From Maribacter polysaccharolyticus (lineage in GTDB: Bacteria > Bacteroidota > Bacteroidia > Flavobacteriales > Flavobacteriaceae): a DNA stretch of 64,000 nt. The notes beneath the pieces are model-generated. The model was not told where the DNA came from. It ran no database searches and worked only from the letters and a program-made list of their open reading frames with translations. This document shows, in pieces, positions 27,369 through 36,892 of the stretch. The position numbers were made by a program, and so were the translations under genes. How positions within the stretch are numbered: the first letter of the stretch is position 1; each line of letters opens with the position of its first letter. The stretch spans positions 62,001 to 126,000 of the forward strand of contig NZ_JARBUY010000005.1 in the NCBI RefSeq assembly GCF_028882255.1, read 5' to 3'.

Positions 27369-28256
27369 TTATTTTAAAGTGAACTTTGAAGTTCCCAACA
27401 ATTTCAATTTGTCATCATACACATTCACCATATAATTTCCTTTTTGGAAATCACCGGTTGGTTTATTGATATAATCACAAACATCCAAGGACTTGTTTTC
27501 ATAATAGAAATTCGTTCCCTTACTGTAGGTTACGGAAGCTCCACCTTCATTGGTTTTGGAAAAGCTCTCACCAAGTACGTTTCCTTGGGGATCAAGAACC
27601 TCTAAATAGAATTCCCTATCTCCTGCTTCAGCAATGATATTATCGGCAACGGTAAAACAGATCTTGAACTTATCGGTTCTTCCCGCCCTGGACGTAGAAA
27701 CCAATTTTCCGCTAGTACGTTCCCTAACCGCATCAACATTGAATTTTGATAGATTCAAGGCAGAACCTTTTTCAACCGCATCGGCCAATTGGGTATTTTG
27801 AACCACCAATGAATCGTTGAAAACGGTTTGTTTCTCCAATTCAACATAGGTACTATCGCGCTGCATGGCGATCAAAGTATTGGATCGTGTCAAGGAATCC
27901 ACTTGCTTAAGCAATTGTTCCCTTTCCGCCTTAAGTACACTGACCTGTCTTCTGTATCTGGACAAGGAAGCGATATCCGCCTTCATTGTTTTGACAGAAT
28001 CAAGGTATTTTGCAATGTTGTCCCTGGCGGTAACCAATTCCTCATTGGTAGCATTGCTTTCCAAAATCGCTTTGTCATACTCAGACTTCAAGCTATTAAG
28101 ATCTTCGACCACCAATTCTTTTTCCTGGGTAAGTACAGACTCGGTCTTTTTCTTGTCTTGGTAAAGACTTACCGTGTAAATGATCACACCTAAAAGCACA
28201 ACACCCAATAAACCAGCCAGTACTTTTAATCCATTGTTATTTTTCGTTTCAGCCAT
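27369..28256 (-). CDS. Membrane-anchored coiled-coil protein with C-terminal beta domain
   Basis: A 295-residue protein conserved in appearance with flavobacterial hypotheticals. After a short charged start it has one membrane helix (about residues 10-27, LKVLAGLLGVVLLGVIIYTV). A long coiled coil follows (about 30-165) with regular heptads such as LKAEREQLLKQVDSL. The C-terminal 110 residues look like a beta domain (FKICFTVADNI, FYLEVLDPQGNVLGES, GNYMVNVYDDKLKLLG). The topology suggests an inner-membrane anchor with the coiled coil in the periplasm. No enzymatic motif is visible, and the function is unknown. Confidence 0.8.
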   Translation of the reverse strand: MAETKNNNGLKVLAGLLGVVLLGVIIYTVSLYQDKKKTESVLTQEKELVVEDLNSLKSEYDKAILESNATNEELVTARDNIAKYLDSVKTMKADIASLSRYRRQVSVLKAEREQLLKQVDSLTRSNTLIAMQRDSTYVELEKQTVFNDSLVVQNTQLADAVEKGSALNLSKFNVDAVRERTSGKLVSTSRAGRTDKFKICFTVADNIIAEAGDREFYLEVLDPQGNVLGESFSKTNEGGASVTYSKGTNFYYENKSLDVCDYINKPTGDFQKGNYMVNVYDDKLKLLGTSKFTLK

Positions 28257-28878
28257 AATTTAAAAATTAATTACCTTTTTACTTTTCAAAAAGTGTTTGT
28301 TTGTGTGTTATATACGGTTCAATTTTCCACTTGGATTTTTTTGGATGAAAAAAATTTAACATTTTGATGATCTTAAACCCAAAAAATCATCGATCCCTCA
28401 GGGGATATTCTAAAATACCATGAATTTAAAAACCACTGAAAAACCTGTTAACAAAGCGTATATCAATTGATTATGACTTAGCAGAACGTATTGGCATAAA
28501 GTCGTTTTACCTGTACGATCCAAAGATATATTCGGTCCAAAAAAAAATAAAAAAAATCGATACTCGACCAAGGTATCAACCTTTTTTACGGTGTTTGACC
28601 ATCAACCAACCGGTCGTTCAGCCTATTTTATGCCCTAATCGTTAGCGCTACGATGATGTTGACCTACCCTGATATTGGCATCTATCCGGGAATTCTTAAA
28701 AAATACCGTTGAATTCCCAAAAAAAGTGCTAAAGGCTCAAAGTTGTATTATATTCAAGTCCCTTATGGGATCCGCCCCTAAGACAGGTGTATCCCATGAA
28801 AGTTTTTTCAGATAAAAATCTTTCCTACATTAGGGGCGATATTAAAATGGAATTGTCGTTCACTTAAAATAACAGAAA
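28257..28878. other. 622-bp intergenic region between diverging genes
   Basis: An AT-rich divergent promoter region with several A-tracts (for example around 28540-28556). I see no open frame of note, no RNA gene I recognise and no consensus -7 box in a convincing position. Confidence 0.5.
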
Positions 28879-29703
28879 ATGAAGAGATTTGTATTTACAT
28901 TGGCCGTTATCGGCTTGATCCTGGTTTCATGTAAGGAAGAAAAAAAATCGACCGAGGCAAAGGATTCGGATACCGGCTCAAAAGCTACGATGGAGGAACT
29001 ACTTTTGACCCCGACCCATACCTCGAAGGCGGAAACGGTAAAGATCGTTCCTATAGAACACGCAACGGCAATCTTGGAATGGAAGGATATTACCATTTAC
29101 ATTGACCCCATTGGAGGTGCCGATATGTTCAAAGGGCAAAAACAACCCGATTTGATCTTGATTACCGATATCCATGGGGACCATTTGAGTGTAGAGACCC
29201 TAAAGGCACTTAAAACCGATAAGTCAAAAATAATCGCCCCCCAAGCGGTTGCCGATAAACTGCCCGAGGAATTCACCCCCCAGGTCGATGTACTTGATAA
29301 TGGGGAGAGCAAGGAACGCTATGGCATAAAAATCGAGGCCATCCCCATGTATAACCTCAGGGAGGAAGCCAAAAAATTCCATGAAATCGGTCGTGGCAAC
29401 GGTTATGTCCTGAATATCGGAGATCAACGTATTTATTTTTCAGGAGATACCGAGGACATCCCCGAGATGCGGGCCTTACAAAACATAGACAAAGCTTTTG
29501 TATGTATGAACCTACCCTATACGATGACTGAAGAGCGTGCTGCCGATGCCGTATTGGAGTTTAAACCCAAACAAGTATATCCCTACCATTACAGGGGCAA
29601 ACCTGATGTGAGTGATGTGAACGAATTCAAACAATTGGTTGAGAAGGGAACTTCCGATATCGAAGTGGTCCTATGGGATTGGTACCCCAACGACCCCTAT
29701 TAA
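28879..29703 (+). CDS. Metallo-beta-lactamase-fold lipoprotein hydrolase
   Basis: A 274-residue protein with a lipoprotein signal (lipobox LILVSC, so Cys17 is the lipidated residue) followed by an acidic and Lys-rich linker. The body is a metallo-beta-lactamase fold of the UlaG-like type: DIHGDHLS is the metal-binding HxxxDH-like element, and later metal ligands are in YFSGDTED and in VYPYHYRGKPD. It should be anchored in the outer membrane and hydrolyse an unknown substrate. It stands alone, with a terminator after it. Confidence 0.85.
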   Translation: MKRFVFTLAVIGLILVSCKEEKKSTEAKDSDTGSKATMEELLLTPTHTSKAETVKIVPIEHATAILEWKDITIYIDPIGGADMFKGQKQPDLILITDIHGDHLSVETLKALKTDKSKIIAPQAVADKLPEEFTPQVDVLDNGESKERYGIKIEAIPMYNLREEAKKFHEIGRGNGYVLNIGDQRIYFSGDTEDIPEMRALQNIDKAFVCMNLPYTMTEERAADAVLEFKPKQVYPYHYRGKPDVSDVNEFKQLVEKGTSDIEVVLWDWYPNDPY

Positions 29704-29706
29704 CGG

Positions 29707-29753
29707 TAAAAAAAAGCCCCTTGAAGAAATCGTACTTAAGGGGCTTTTTTTTA
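29707..29753. terminator. Bidirectional terminator between the lipoprotein hydrolase and ettA
   Basis: Stem aaaagcccctt / aaggggctttt with A-run on the left and T-run on the right. It sits between converging genes. Confidence 0.88.
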
Positions 29754-29757
29754 TTCG

Positions 29758-31449
29758 TTATCGTATGAGTTTCTTATACTTTATACGTTTCGGGATCAAA
29801 TCCCCTCCCAAACGTTTTTTCTTGTTCTCCTCATAATCGGAGAACGAACCTTCAAAGAAATAAACTTGGGAATCCCCTTCAAAGGACAAAATATGGGTGC
29901 AAATACGGTCTAGGAACCATCTGTCGTGGGAAATGACCACCGCACAGCCCGCGAAGTTCTCCAGACCTTCTTCCAAAGCCCTTAGGGTATTCACATCCAA
30001 ATCGTTGGTGGGCTCATCCAAAAGCAATACGTTCCCCTCTTCCTTTAGTGTCATGGCCAAATGCAGCCGGTTACGTTCCCCACCGGAGAGCATACTCACC
30101 TTTTTATTCTGTTCACTACCGGAAAAATTAAATCGACTTAAATAGGCCCTGGAGTTCACTTGCCTCCCTCCCATCATGACCAACTCCTGTTCATCACTGA
30201 AGTTTTGCCAAATGGTTTTGTCCGGATCGATATTGGAATGACTTTGGTCCACATAGGCGATTTTTGCAGTATCCCCGACAATGAACTCCCCTTTATCGGG
30301 GGTTTCTTCACCCATTATCATACGGAATATGGTGGTCTTACCCGCTCCATTAGGTCCTATGACCCCAACAATACCGGCTTGGGGCAATTTAAAATTCAAA
30401 TCCTCATATAACAATTTGTCCCCATAAGCTTTACTCACCCCTATGGCTTCAATGACATTGGTACCCAAACGGGGACCATTGGGAATGTATATTTCCAATT
30501 TCTCATCGAGCTGTTTTTGGTCTTGGCTCATGAGCTTGTCATAGTTCTTAAGACGTGCCTTTTGTTTCGTCTGCCGTCCTTTGACCCCTTGACGCACCCA
30601 TTCAAGCTCACGTTCCAAGGTCTTTTGCCGTTTCGAGGCCGTTTTGCTCTCTTGGGCCATGCGCTTCGCTTTTTGATCCAACCAACTGGAATAGTTTCCT
30701 TTCCAAGGAATACCTTCCCCTCGATCCAATTCCAAAATCCATCCTGCGACATTATCCAGGAAATACCGGTCATGGGTCACGGCTATGACCGTACCCTTGT
30801 ATTGTGCCAAATGATGTTCCAACCAATGCACCGATTCGGCATCCAAATGGTTGGTAGGCTCATCGAGCAACAATATTTCCGGTTCTTGCAACAGTAATCG
30901 GCAAAGGGCAACCCTTCTTCTTTCCCCTCCGGACAAAACCCCGATTTTCTTGTCGGGATCCGGGGTGCGTAACGCATCCATGGCAATCTCTAATTTTGTA
31001 TCGAGTTCCCACGCATTTGATGCATCGATCTGATCTTGTAAAGCGGCTTGCCGATCCATGAGTTTCTGCATCTTATCGGCATCCTCATAAACCTCAGGGA
31101 GACCGAACATATCATTGATCTTGTTGTACTCATCCAAAATCGCAACCGTTTCGGCAGCACCTTCCTTCACAACCTCCAAGACCGTTTTATCTTCATCCAA
31201 TTTGGGCTCCTGCTCCAGGTATCCCACCTTGTATCCCGGGGAAAAGACAACATCACCCTGATAATTCTTATCAACACCCGCTATAATTCGCAATAAGGTT
31301 GATTTACCCGAACCGTTAAGTCCCAGGATGCCGATTTTGGCACCATAGAAAAAACTTAAATAGATATTTTTTAAAACCGGGGTATTCGCATTTTTATACG
31401 TTTTCGTCACCCCGGACATTGAGAAAATGACCTTCTTATCGTCAGACAT
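29758..31449 (-). CDS. ettA: Energy-dependent translational throttle protein EttA (ABC-F)
   Basis: A 563-residue tandem ABC ATPase without membrane segments. The first cassette has the P-loop GLNGSGKST, signature LSGGERRRVAL and LLDEPTNHLD; the second has GPNGAGKTT, LSGGERNRLHL and LLDEPTNDLD. The linker between them is charged and helical, as in EttA, which binds the ribosomal E site and gates the first steps of elongation according to ATP level. The N-terminal YKNANTPVLKNIYLSFFYGA region and length favour EttA over other ABC-F types. A small membrane protein gene lies 38 bases upstream. Confidence 0.94.
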   Translation of the reverse strand: MSDDKKVIFSMSGVTKTYKNANTPVLKNIYLSFFYGAKIGILGLNGSGKSTLLRIIAGVDKNYQGDVVFSPGYKVGYLEQEPKLDEDKTVLEVVKEGAAETVAILDEYNKINDMFGLPEVYEDADKMQKLMDRQAALQDQIDASNAWELDTKLEIAMDALRTPDPDKKIGVLSGGERRRVALCRLLLQEPEILLLDEPTNHLDAESVHWLEHHLAQYKGTVIAVTHDRYFLDNVAGWILELDRGEGIPWKGNYSSWLDQKAKRMAQESKTASKRQKTLERELEWVRQGVKGRQTKQKARLKNYDKLMSQDQKQLDEKLEIYIPNGPRLGTNVIEAIGVSKAYGDKLLYEDLNFKLPQAGIVGVIGPNGAGKTTIFRMIMGEETPDKGEFIVGDTAKIAYVDQSHSNIDPDKTIWQNFSDEQELVMMGGRQVNSRAYLSRFNFSGSEQNKKVSMLSGGERNRLHLAMTLKEEGNVLLLDEPTNDLDVNTLRALEEGLENFAGCAVVISHDRWFLDRICTHILSFEGDSQVYFFEGSFSDYEENKKKRLGGDLIPKRIKYKKLIR

Positions 31450-31487
31450 TATTTTTTGGATATTAAATTTATGTGGCTACTATTTGA

Positions 31488-31670
31488 TCAGACCCTTCCT
31501 TTAAGGGCATTGAAAACCCAGGCTATAGCGAAAAAACCAATTCCTACCGATGCAAATCCCCATCCGGCTACTTCATCATATCGAAAGGCTCCTAAAGCGA
31601 TAAGTGCAAGACCCACGAAAATCATTATAAAGGTAGCCCACGCCAGTACGGTATTCTTATTCATTCCCAT
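31488..31670 (-). CDS. Small two-helix membrane protein (CAL67264-like)
   Basis: A 60-residue protein with two hydrophobic helices (about residues 8-27 and 36-54) joined by a short loop RYDEVAGWG. Proteins of this size and sequence are common in Flavobacteriia and resemble the group named after locus CAL67264; I am moderately sure of that link. It lies just upstream of ettA on the same strand with no terminator between them, so it may share the transcript. Function unknown. Confidence 0.7.
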   Translation of the reverse strand: MGMNKNTVLAWATFIMIFVGLALIALGAFRYDEVAGWGFASVGIGFFAIAWVFNALKGRV

Positions 31671-31744
31671 TTTCAGTTAGTTAAATTTTTGGTAACCCCA
31701 AATATCGTAATTTTTAGGTGAAAAATATCCTTAGCACCCTGATT

Positions 31745-32728
31745 TTATTGCTCAAAAGGAAACTTGACCCCGTTTAGGACCCTGATTTCCTCCAATAATC
31801 CCGCTAAATCCAAACTATTTTGATGGCTCCATAAATCGCTTTGCAACCTTCCTTTTTGCAAGCAGGAATGCACCTCCTCTATCTCATAGGTGTAGCCGTA
31901 TCCTGGGGTGGGCAATTCAACAGCCTCGATCACATCCCCGATTTTCAAGGAATAACCCTGTGCGATATGCCATTGCCGATTTAGGAACAGAGCGCCTTTA
32001 CTACCCGATAGTTCAGCTTCCATCTTGGATTCGGAGGTCAACCCACTGTACAAAATGGCTTGGGCCTTAGGATAATCGAAAATCATGGAGGTCTGTATCT
32101 CTACCCCGGTCTTATGGAACTTCGATGTTGATTTTATGTTCGCTGGCATCCCCAAAAACAGGTAGGCAAGAAAAACAGGATATATGCCGATATCCAATAA
32201 GGAACCACCGCCAAGATCGGGATTCAACAAACGGCCTTCCTCTGGCCTATCCAAGGCATAAAAGGCAAAATCGGCATGCAAATACCCCATATCCCCTATG
32301 GTTCCGTCATCGACCAAGGCCTTGGCTTTTCTAATCGATGGATTAAAACGAGACCAAAGGGCTTCCATAAGAAAGACATTGTTCTTTTTGGCCACCGATA
32401 CCATTTCTTCGATATCCTGGCGATCGATACCCATGGGTTTCTCACATAGTACATGTTTGCCATGGTCCATGGCTTTTATACTCCATTCCTTATGCCCCGT
32501 ATGTGGGGTGGCGATATAAACGACATCCACTTCCTCGCATGCCAACAAGGCTTCATAGGATCCATAGGCATTTTTAGCATGGTGCTGTTCGGCAAATACT
32601 TCGGCCTTCTCCAAGGTTCTGGAAGCGACGGCCGAAATTACCGCCCCTTCGACCAAATTAAGATCATTGGCGAATTTTTGGGCAATTCCTCCCAAGCCTA
32701 TAATTCCCCACCGTATCTTTTGTTCCAT
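31745..32728 (-). CDS. Gfo/Idh/MocA family oxidoreductase
   Basis: A 327-residue NAD(P)-dependent dehydrogenase. The N-terminal Rossmann fold is shown by IRWGIIGLGGIAQKFA, and the family's catalytic-site signature by HVLCEKPMGIDRQDIEEM. The C-terminal half is the mixed alpha/beta substrate domain with GGGSLLDIGIYPV. The ATG at 32728 is preferred over an upstream TTG. The substrate is probably a sugar or a dihydrodiol-type compound; sequence alone does not decide. It diverges from the carboxylase gene. Confidence 0.92.
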   Translation of the reverse strand: MEQKIRWGIIGLGGIAQKFANDLNLVEGAVISAVASRTLEKAEVFAEQHHAKNAYGSYEALLACEEVDVVYIATPHTGHKEWSIKAMDHGKHVLCEKPMGIDRQDIEEMVSVAKKNNVFLMEALWSRFNPSIRKAKALVDDGTIGDMGYLHADFAFYALDRPEEGRLLNPDLGGGSLLDIGIYPVFLAYLFLGMPANIKSTSKFHKTGVEIQTSMIFDYPKAQAILYSGLTSESKMEAELSGSKGALFLNRQWHIAQGYSLKIGDVIEAVELPTPGYGYTYEIEEVHSCLQKGRLQSDLWSHQNSLDLAGLLEEIRVLNGVKFPFEQ

Positions 32729-32806
32729 ATTCAATTTAGATTATACCCAAAAGTAATCAATTTTACTCCTTATCTTTATCCGAACATTTAACAAATACGA
32801 TAGTTT

Positions 32807-34435
32807 ATGGACCTTAAGTTCAACAAAAACGAAGATCATAATAAATTACTATTGTCCGAGTTGAAAAAACGTTTGGGGCAGGTAAGTTTAGGTGGAGGCA
32901 AATCCCGGATCGAAAAACAGCACAAACAAGGAAAGATGACGGCCCGGGAACGTATCGCTTTTTTGTTGGATGATGATGCAGACAGCATTGAGATCGGGGC
33001 ATTGGCCGGTGATGGCATGTATGCCGAACATGGGGGCTGTCCGTCAGGGGGCGTCGTGGTGAAAATAGGCCATATCAAGGGTAAACAGTGTATCGTAGTG
33101 GCCAATGATGCCACGGTAAAAGCCGGGGCTTGGTTTCCGATTACAGGAAAGAAAAACCTTCGTGCCCAAGAAATTGCCATTGAAAATAGGATACCTATCA
33201 TCTATTTGGTCGATAGCGCCGGGGTTTTTCTGCCCATGCAGGATGAAATTTTCCCGGACAAAGAACATTTTGGCCGCATCTTTAGAAACAACGCCATTAT
33301 GAGCAGTATGGGAATCACCCAAATTGCTGCCGTAATGGGAAGTTGCGTTGCGGGTGGGGCCTACTTGCCGATCATGAGCGATGAAGCCCTGATCGTTGAC
33401 AAAACGGGCAGTATCTTCCTGGCCGGAAGCTATTTGGTAAAGGCCGCCATCGGGGAACAGATCGACAATGAATCCCTTGGTGGTGCGACGACACATAGTG
33501 AAATCAGTGGCGTAACGGACTATAAAGCATCGGATGATAAGGATGCCCTAACCAAAATCAAAAATATTGTCGATAAAATCGGGGATTTTGATACATCGGG
33601 TTTCAATCGCAAACCGGCCCAAGAACCAAAGGAAAATGCAGCCGATATCTACGGAATCCTACCTGCTTCCCGAACAGATCAATACGATATGCGGGAAATC
33701 ATTGACCGCTTGGTAGATGGTTCGGAGTTTGAAGAATACAAGAAAGGTTATGGCAAAACCATCCTAACCGGGTATTCCCGTATAGATGGATGGGCGGTTG
33801 GTATTGTCGCCAACCAACGTAAGGTGGTAAAAACGGCCAAAGGTGAAATGCAGTTCGGAGGGGTCATCTATTCCGATTCCGCGGATAAAGCCACCCGTTT
33901 TATCGCCAATTGCAACCAGAAAAAAATTCCCTTGGTCTTTTTACAGGACGTTACCGGATTCATGGTGGGTAGCAAAAGTGAACAAGGGGGCATCATCAAG
34001 GATGGTGCAAAAATGGTGAATGCCGTAAGCAACTCCGTGGTACCGAAATTCACGGTGGTCATCGGCAACAGTTATGGGGCCGGTAATTACGCCATGTGCG
34101 GTAAAGCCTATGACCCAAGATTGATCGTGGCATGGCCAAGCGCCGAACTTGCGGTAATGAGCGGTAATTCGGCAGCCAAGGTGTTGCTACAGATAGAAAA
34201 AGCCTCATTAAAGAAAAAGGGCGTAAAGATAACCCAAGAAAAGGAGGAGGCCCTTTTCAATACAATAAAGGAGCGTTATGACGATCAGGTTTCCCCGTAT
34301 TATGCGGCGGCCCGCTTATGGACCGACGCCATCATCGATCCTTTGGACACCCGAAAATGGATATCGCTGGGCATCGAGGCCGCTAACCATGCCCCTATCC
34401 AAAAACAATTCAATATGGGCGTATTGCAGGTTTAA
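32807..34435 (+). CDS. Acyl-CoA carboxylase beta (carboxyltransferase) subunit
   Basis: A 542-residue carboxyltransferase of the propionyl-/methylcrotonyl-CoA carboxylase type. Typical sequences are KMTARERIAFLLDD near the start, SAGVFLPMQDEIFPD, GSCVAGGAYLPIM forming the first oxyanion site, and GNSYGAGNYAMCGKAYDPR forming the second. The sequence resembles methylcrotonyl-CoA carboxylase beta more than the propionyl enzyme, but this is a judgement by eye. No biotin-carboxylase subunit is next to it, so its partner must be elsewhere. The stop codon overlaps that of the converging peptidase gene. Confidence 0.9.
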   Translation: MDLKFNKNEDHNKLLLSELKKRLGQVSLGGGKSRIEKQHKQGKMTARERIAFLLDDDADSIEIGALAGDGMYAEHGGCPSGGVVVKIGHIKGKQCIVVANDATVKAGAWFPITGKKNLRAQEIAIENRIPIIYLVDSAGVFLPMQDEIFPDKEHFGRIFRNNAIMSSMGITQIAAVMGSCVAGGAYLPIMSDEALIVDKTGSIFLAGSYLVKAAIGEQIDNESLGGATTHSEISGVTDYKASDDKDALTKIKNIVDKIGDFDTSGFNRKPAQEPKENAADIYGILPASRTDQYDMREIIDRLVDGSEFEEYKKGYGKTILTGYSRIDGWAVGIVANQRKVVKTAKGEMQFGGVIYSDSADKATRFIANCNQKKIPLVFLQDVTGFMVGSKSEQGGIIKDGAKMVNAVSNSVVPKFTVVIGNSYGAGNYAMCGKAYDPRLIVAWPSAELAVMSGNSAAKVLLQIEKASLKKKGVKITQEKEEALFNTIKERYDDQVSPYYAAARLWTDAIIDPLDTRKWISLGIEAANHAPIQKQFNMGVLQV

Positions 34436-35778
34436 TTCCCCTGATGGGGTTGTAGCCGTGGAATCAAAAGTAATTCGGTCTGCCTGCCATTCACATAGCG
34501 AAAGCCATTTTCACCGTAAAAACCGGCTTCTTCCAACATGATCCGTATATCGCGCTTCCATTCCGGAATGGTTATGGTCGTATTCAATTCTATGGCATAT
34601 ACCGTATTCGGGTTTAAAGGATAACTCTCCCCATCATCTTTCATCACCCCACCTTGGGCGTCCCACATACCAATGGTGGTCCCTGCCGAATGACCATAAA
34701 GTCCTAGTGGATGGGTATAGATCGCGGGGCGTAAACCGGCCGCTTTCGCATCCTTGAGTGCCTTGGCCAATATCGCATTCCCGGTACGGCCTTCGATCAT
34801 ATTGGTCGTTAAGTAATCCTGGACCCTATTCCCTGATTTTAAGCCTTCGACAAGGAATTTGGGCGCTTGCTTTTCGCCGGGTTTCAAAACGTAGGCCAAT
34901 TCCTGGCAATCGGTATTCAAACGCAGGTAAGTGATCCCAAAATCACAATGCAACAAATCCCCCGGAAGAATGACCATGTCATCAGGTCGCCCCGAAAAGG
35001 AATACAGGTGACCCACCAATGCCTCACTCGATCGTTGAACGTCTACTGTGGGGTGGAACCAAGTCTCCAATCCCATATCGGTCACTTTTTGCCGCATCCA
35101 CCATTCCACCTCCGTGGTGGTGGTAACCCCCGGGGTGATGACCGCTTCAGAAAATGCTTCGGCAATTATAGTATGGGTAATGGACACCAATTGATCGTAA
35201 ATGACCATTTCCCTTTCGGTGCGGGTCTCGATCCAACGAACCGCCAATTGTTCTGCGGAAACCACTTTTTTATGATAGGCTTTGGGTAGGTATTCCATAA
35301 ACATATCATAATCGGTCTTATCCAAACCATCGGCGATGTTGTGGTCTTTTGAAAAGTTGAGTCCGATTTTAGCCGGATCCCTTTCCGTTATCAATTGCAT
35401 CAAACGCTTCCATTGGTCCGGTTCTTTTTCCTTATCCCAAGCCGAGATTATGCTTTCCCCGACATTGTAACGCGCAACGGCCAATTTTTCTATCGTATTA
35501 TCGGCCTTATTTCGATAGAAAAGCAGCATAGTGCGTCTTCTCGCATTCAACCAGGTCGCCGGCAACATGGTCTTAAGTACGGGGTCCTCATTGTATTCCC
35601 TTGAAATAACCACCCACATATCAATATCCGATCGATCCATGAGTTCCGGTAATAGATTATTGAACCTATCGGCCAGGATTTCGTCGACCACCCTTGCCCG
35701 TTCACTTTCCGGAAGGACCTGTTGGGCATACGTGGTAATGGAAAATACGGCGGTCAAAAAGAATACGATTATTTTCAT
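34432..35778 (-). CDS. Secreted M24 family metallopeptidase (Xaa-Pro aminopeptidase-like)
   Basis: A 448-residue exported enzyme with a signal peptide ending ITTYAQ. The N-terminal half is a creatinase-like domain. The C-terminal half has the pita-bread fold with the metal ligands expected for M24: two Asp in HCDFGITYLRLNTDCQ, His in GHSAGTTIGMW, and two Glu in IELNTTI and MLEEAGFY. It should remove N-terminal residues next to proline from peptides in the periplasm. The gene is monocistronic and converges on the carboxylase gene with overlapping stop codons. Confidence 0.88.
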   Translation of the reverse strand: MKIIVFFLTAVFSITTYAQQVLPESERARVVDEILADRFNNLLPELMDRSDIDMWVVISREYNEDPVLKTMLPATWLNARRRTMLLFYRNKADNTIEKLAVARYNVGESIISAWDKEKEPDQWKRLMQLITERDPAKIGLNFSKDHNIADGLDKTDYDMFMEYLPKAYHKKVVSAEQLAVRWIETRTEREMVIYDQLVSITHTIIAEAFSEAVITPGVTTTTEVEWWMRQKVTDMGLETWFHPTVDVQRSSEALVGHLYSFSGRPDDMVILPGDLLHCDFGITYLRLNTDCQELAYVLKPGEKQAPKFLVEGLKSGNRVQDYLTTNMIEGRTGNAILAKALKDAKAAGLRPAIYTHPLGLYGHSAGTTIGMWDAQGGVMKDDGESYPLNPNTVYAIELNTTITIPEWKRDIRIMLEEAGFYGENGFRYVNGRQTELLLIPRLQPHQGN

Positions 35779-35830
35779 AGGGGTGGTTTAAGTTTGCAAA
35801 ATACTATTCCACACGGCTATCAAGCGGGGA

Positions 35831-36892
35831 TCAAATCCCGGCTTTTTCAAGGGTCTTTTGCCTTGATACTTTACCGTTGACGGTTTCGACGAACTTTTCA
35901 ACAAATAGGACCTCCTTGGGAACCTCGTGTTTTTCCAAGGTCTTCAAGGATTTTATTTTTTCCGGAAGATTTGTTCCGTCTTGCTTTCCTTCAACCAAGA
36001 GAATCAATTTTTGACCCAATAAGGTATCTGGAACACCCGTAACAAAGAGTCTGTTCTCCAAAATAGAATGAAGCTTTTTTTCTATCTGTTCCGGGATTAA
36101 CTTAATACCTCCGGAATTAATGACGTTATCGAACCTACCAAGCCATTTAAATCCTTTATCCGAAACAAGTTCCACGATATCATTGGTTACGATCCGCTCA
36201 TTATTCAGGGTCGGTGCATTGATGATAAGACAATTTCTTTCGTCTTTTTCAATTTTAATGTTCGGTAGTGTCTCAAAACAATCCTTTGCCCCATTATTGA
36301 TTTTCTTTACGGCCACATGGGTTATGGTCTCGGTCATCCCATAGGTTTCATAAATAGCGGTTGTCTTATCCTGGATCTTGGCTTTGAGGTCTGCTGAAAC
36401 CGGGGCACCACCTACGATCAATGTTTTGATCTGGTTTATTTTATCCAAGGAATTTTCCAATTGCATGGGCACCATGGCGCAGAAATGGTAAGAACGGCCC
36501 AAGTCTTTCAAAGGGGTCGAGGAAGGGGGTACCCAATCCAAATCCAAACCAAGGACCATTGACCTAATGAACATCATTTTACCGGCAATATAATCTCCCG
36601 GAAGACAAAGTAAGGCATTCTGCCCTGGCCAAATATCAAAATAATCCCCAGTGATTTTGGCCGAATTGACCATATGTTCCTTTTTCAACAATATCACTTT
36701 AGGTGCTCCTGTCGAACCCGATGTTTTTACAGGGATATAGTCCTTATCATCGATCCAATCCAATAAAAACTCGCCCATAGCCTTTTGGTAAGGTTCCCCT
36801 TCCTTGATCAAACTATAGCTAATCTCCCCTAAATCATCGTACGTAATGGACACACCGTTCCATTTAAACTTATAATGAATCTCCTTATACAT
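35831..36892 (-). CDS. menE: o-Succinylbenzoate-CoA ligase
   Basis: A 353-residue AMP-forming acyl-CoA synthetase. The P-loop-like KTSGSTGAPKVILLKKEH, the core YETYGMTETITHVA and the C-terminal GRFDNVINSGGIKL and VNGKVSRQKTLE motifs are all present. It activates o-succinylbenzoate in menaquinone synthesis. The length is shorter than the 450-490 residues of many MenE proteins, with a reduced N-terminal domain, as I expect for flavobacterial forms. It overlaps the CPBP protease gene by 8 bases and lies two genes after menC, which supports the pathway assignment. Confidence 0.9.
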   Translation of the reverse strand: MYKEIHYKFKWNGVSITYDDLGEISYSLIKEGEPYQKAMGEFLLDWIDDKDYIPVKTSGSTGAPKVILLKKEHMVNSAKITGDYFDIWPGQNALLCLPGDYIAGKMMFIRSMVLGLDLDWVPPSSTPLKDLGRSYHFCAMVPMQLENSLDKINQIKTLIVGGAPVSADLKAKIQDKTTAIYETYGMTETITHVAVKKINNGAKDCFETLPNIKIEKDERNCLIINAPTLNNERIVTNDIVELVSDKGFKWLGRFDNVINSGGIKLIPEQIEKKLHSILENRLFVTGVPDTLLGQKLILLVEGKQDGTNLPEKIKSLKTLEKHEVPKEVLFVEKFVETVNGKVSRQKTLEKAGI

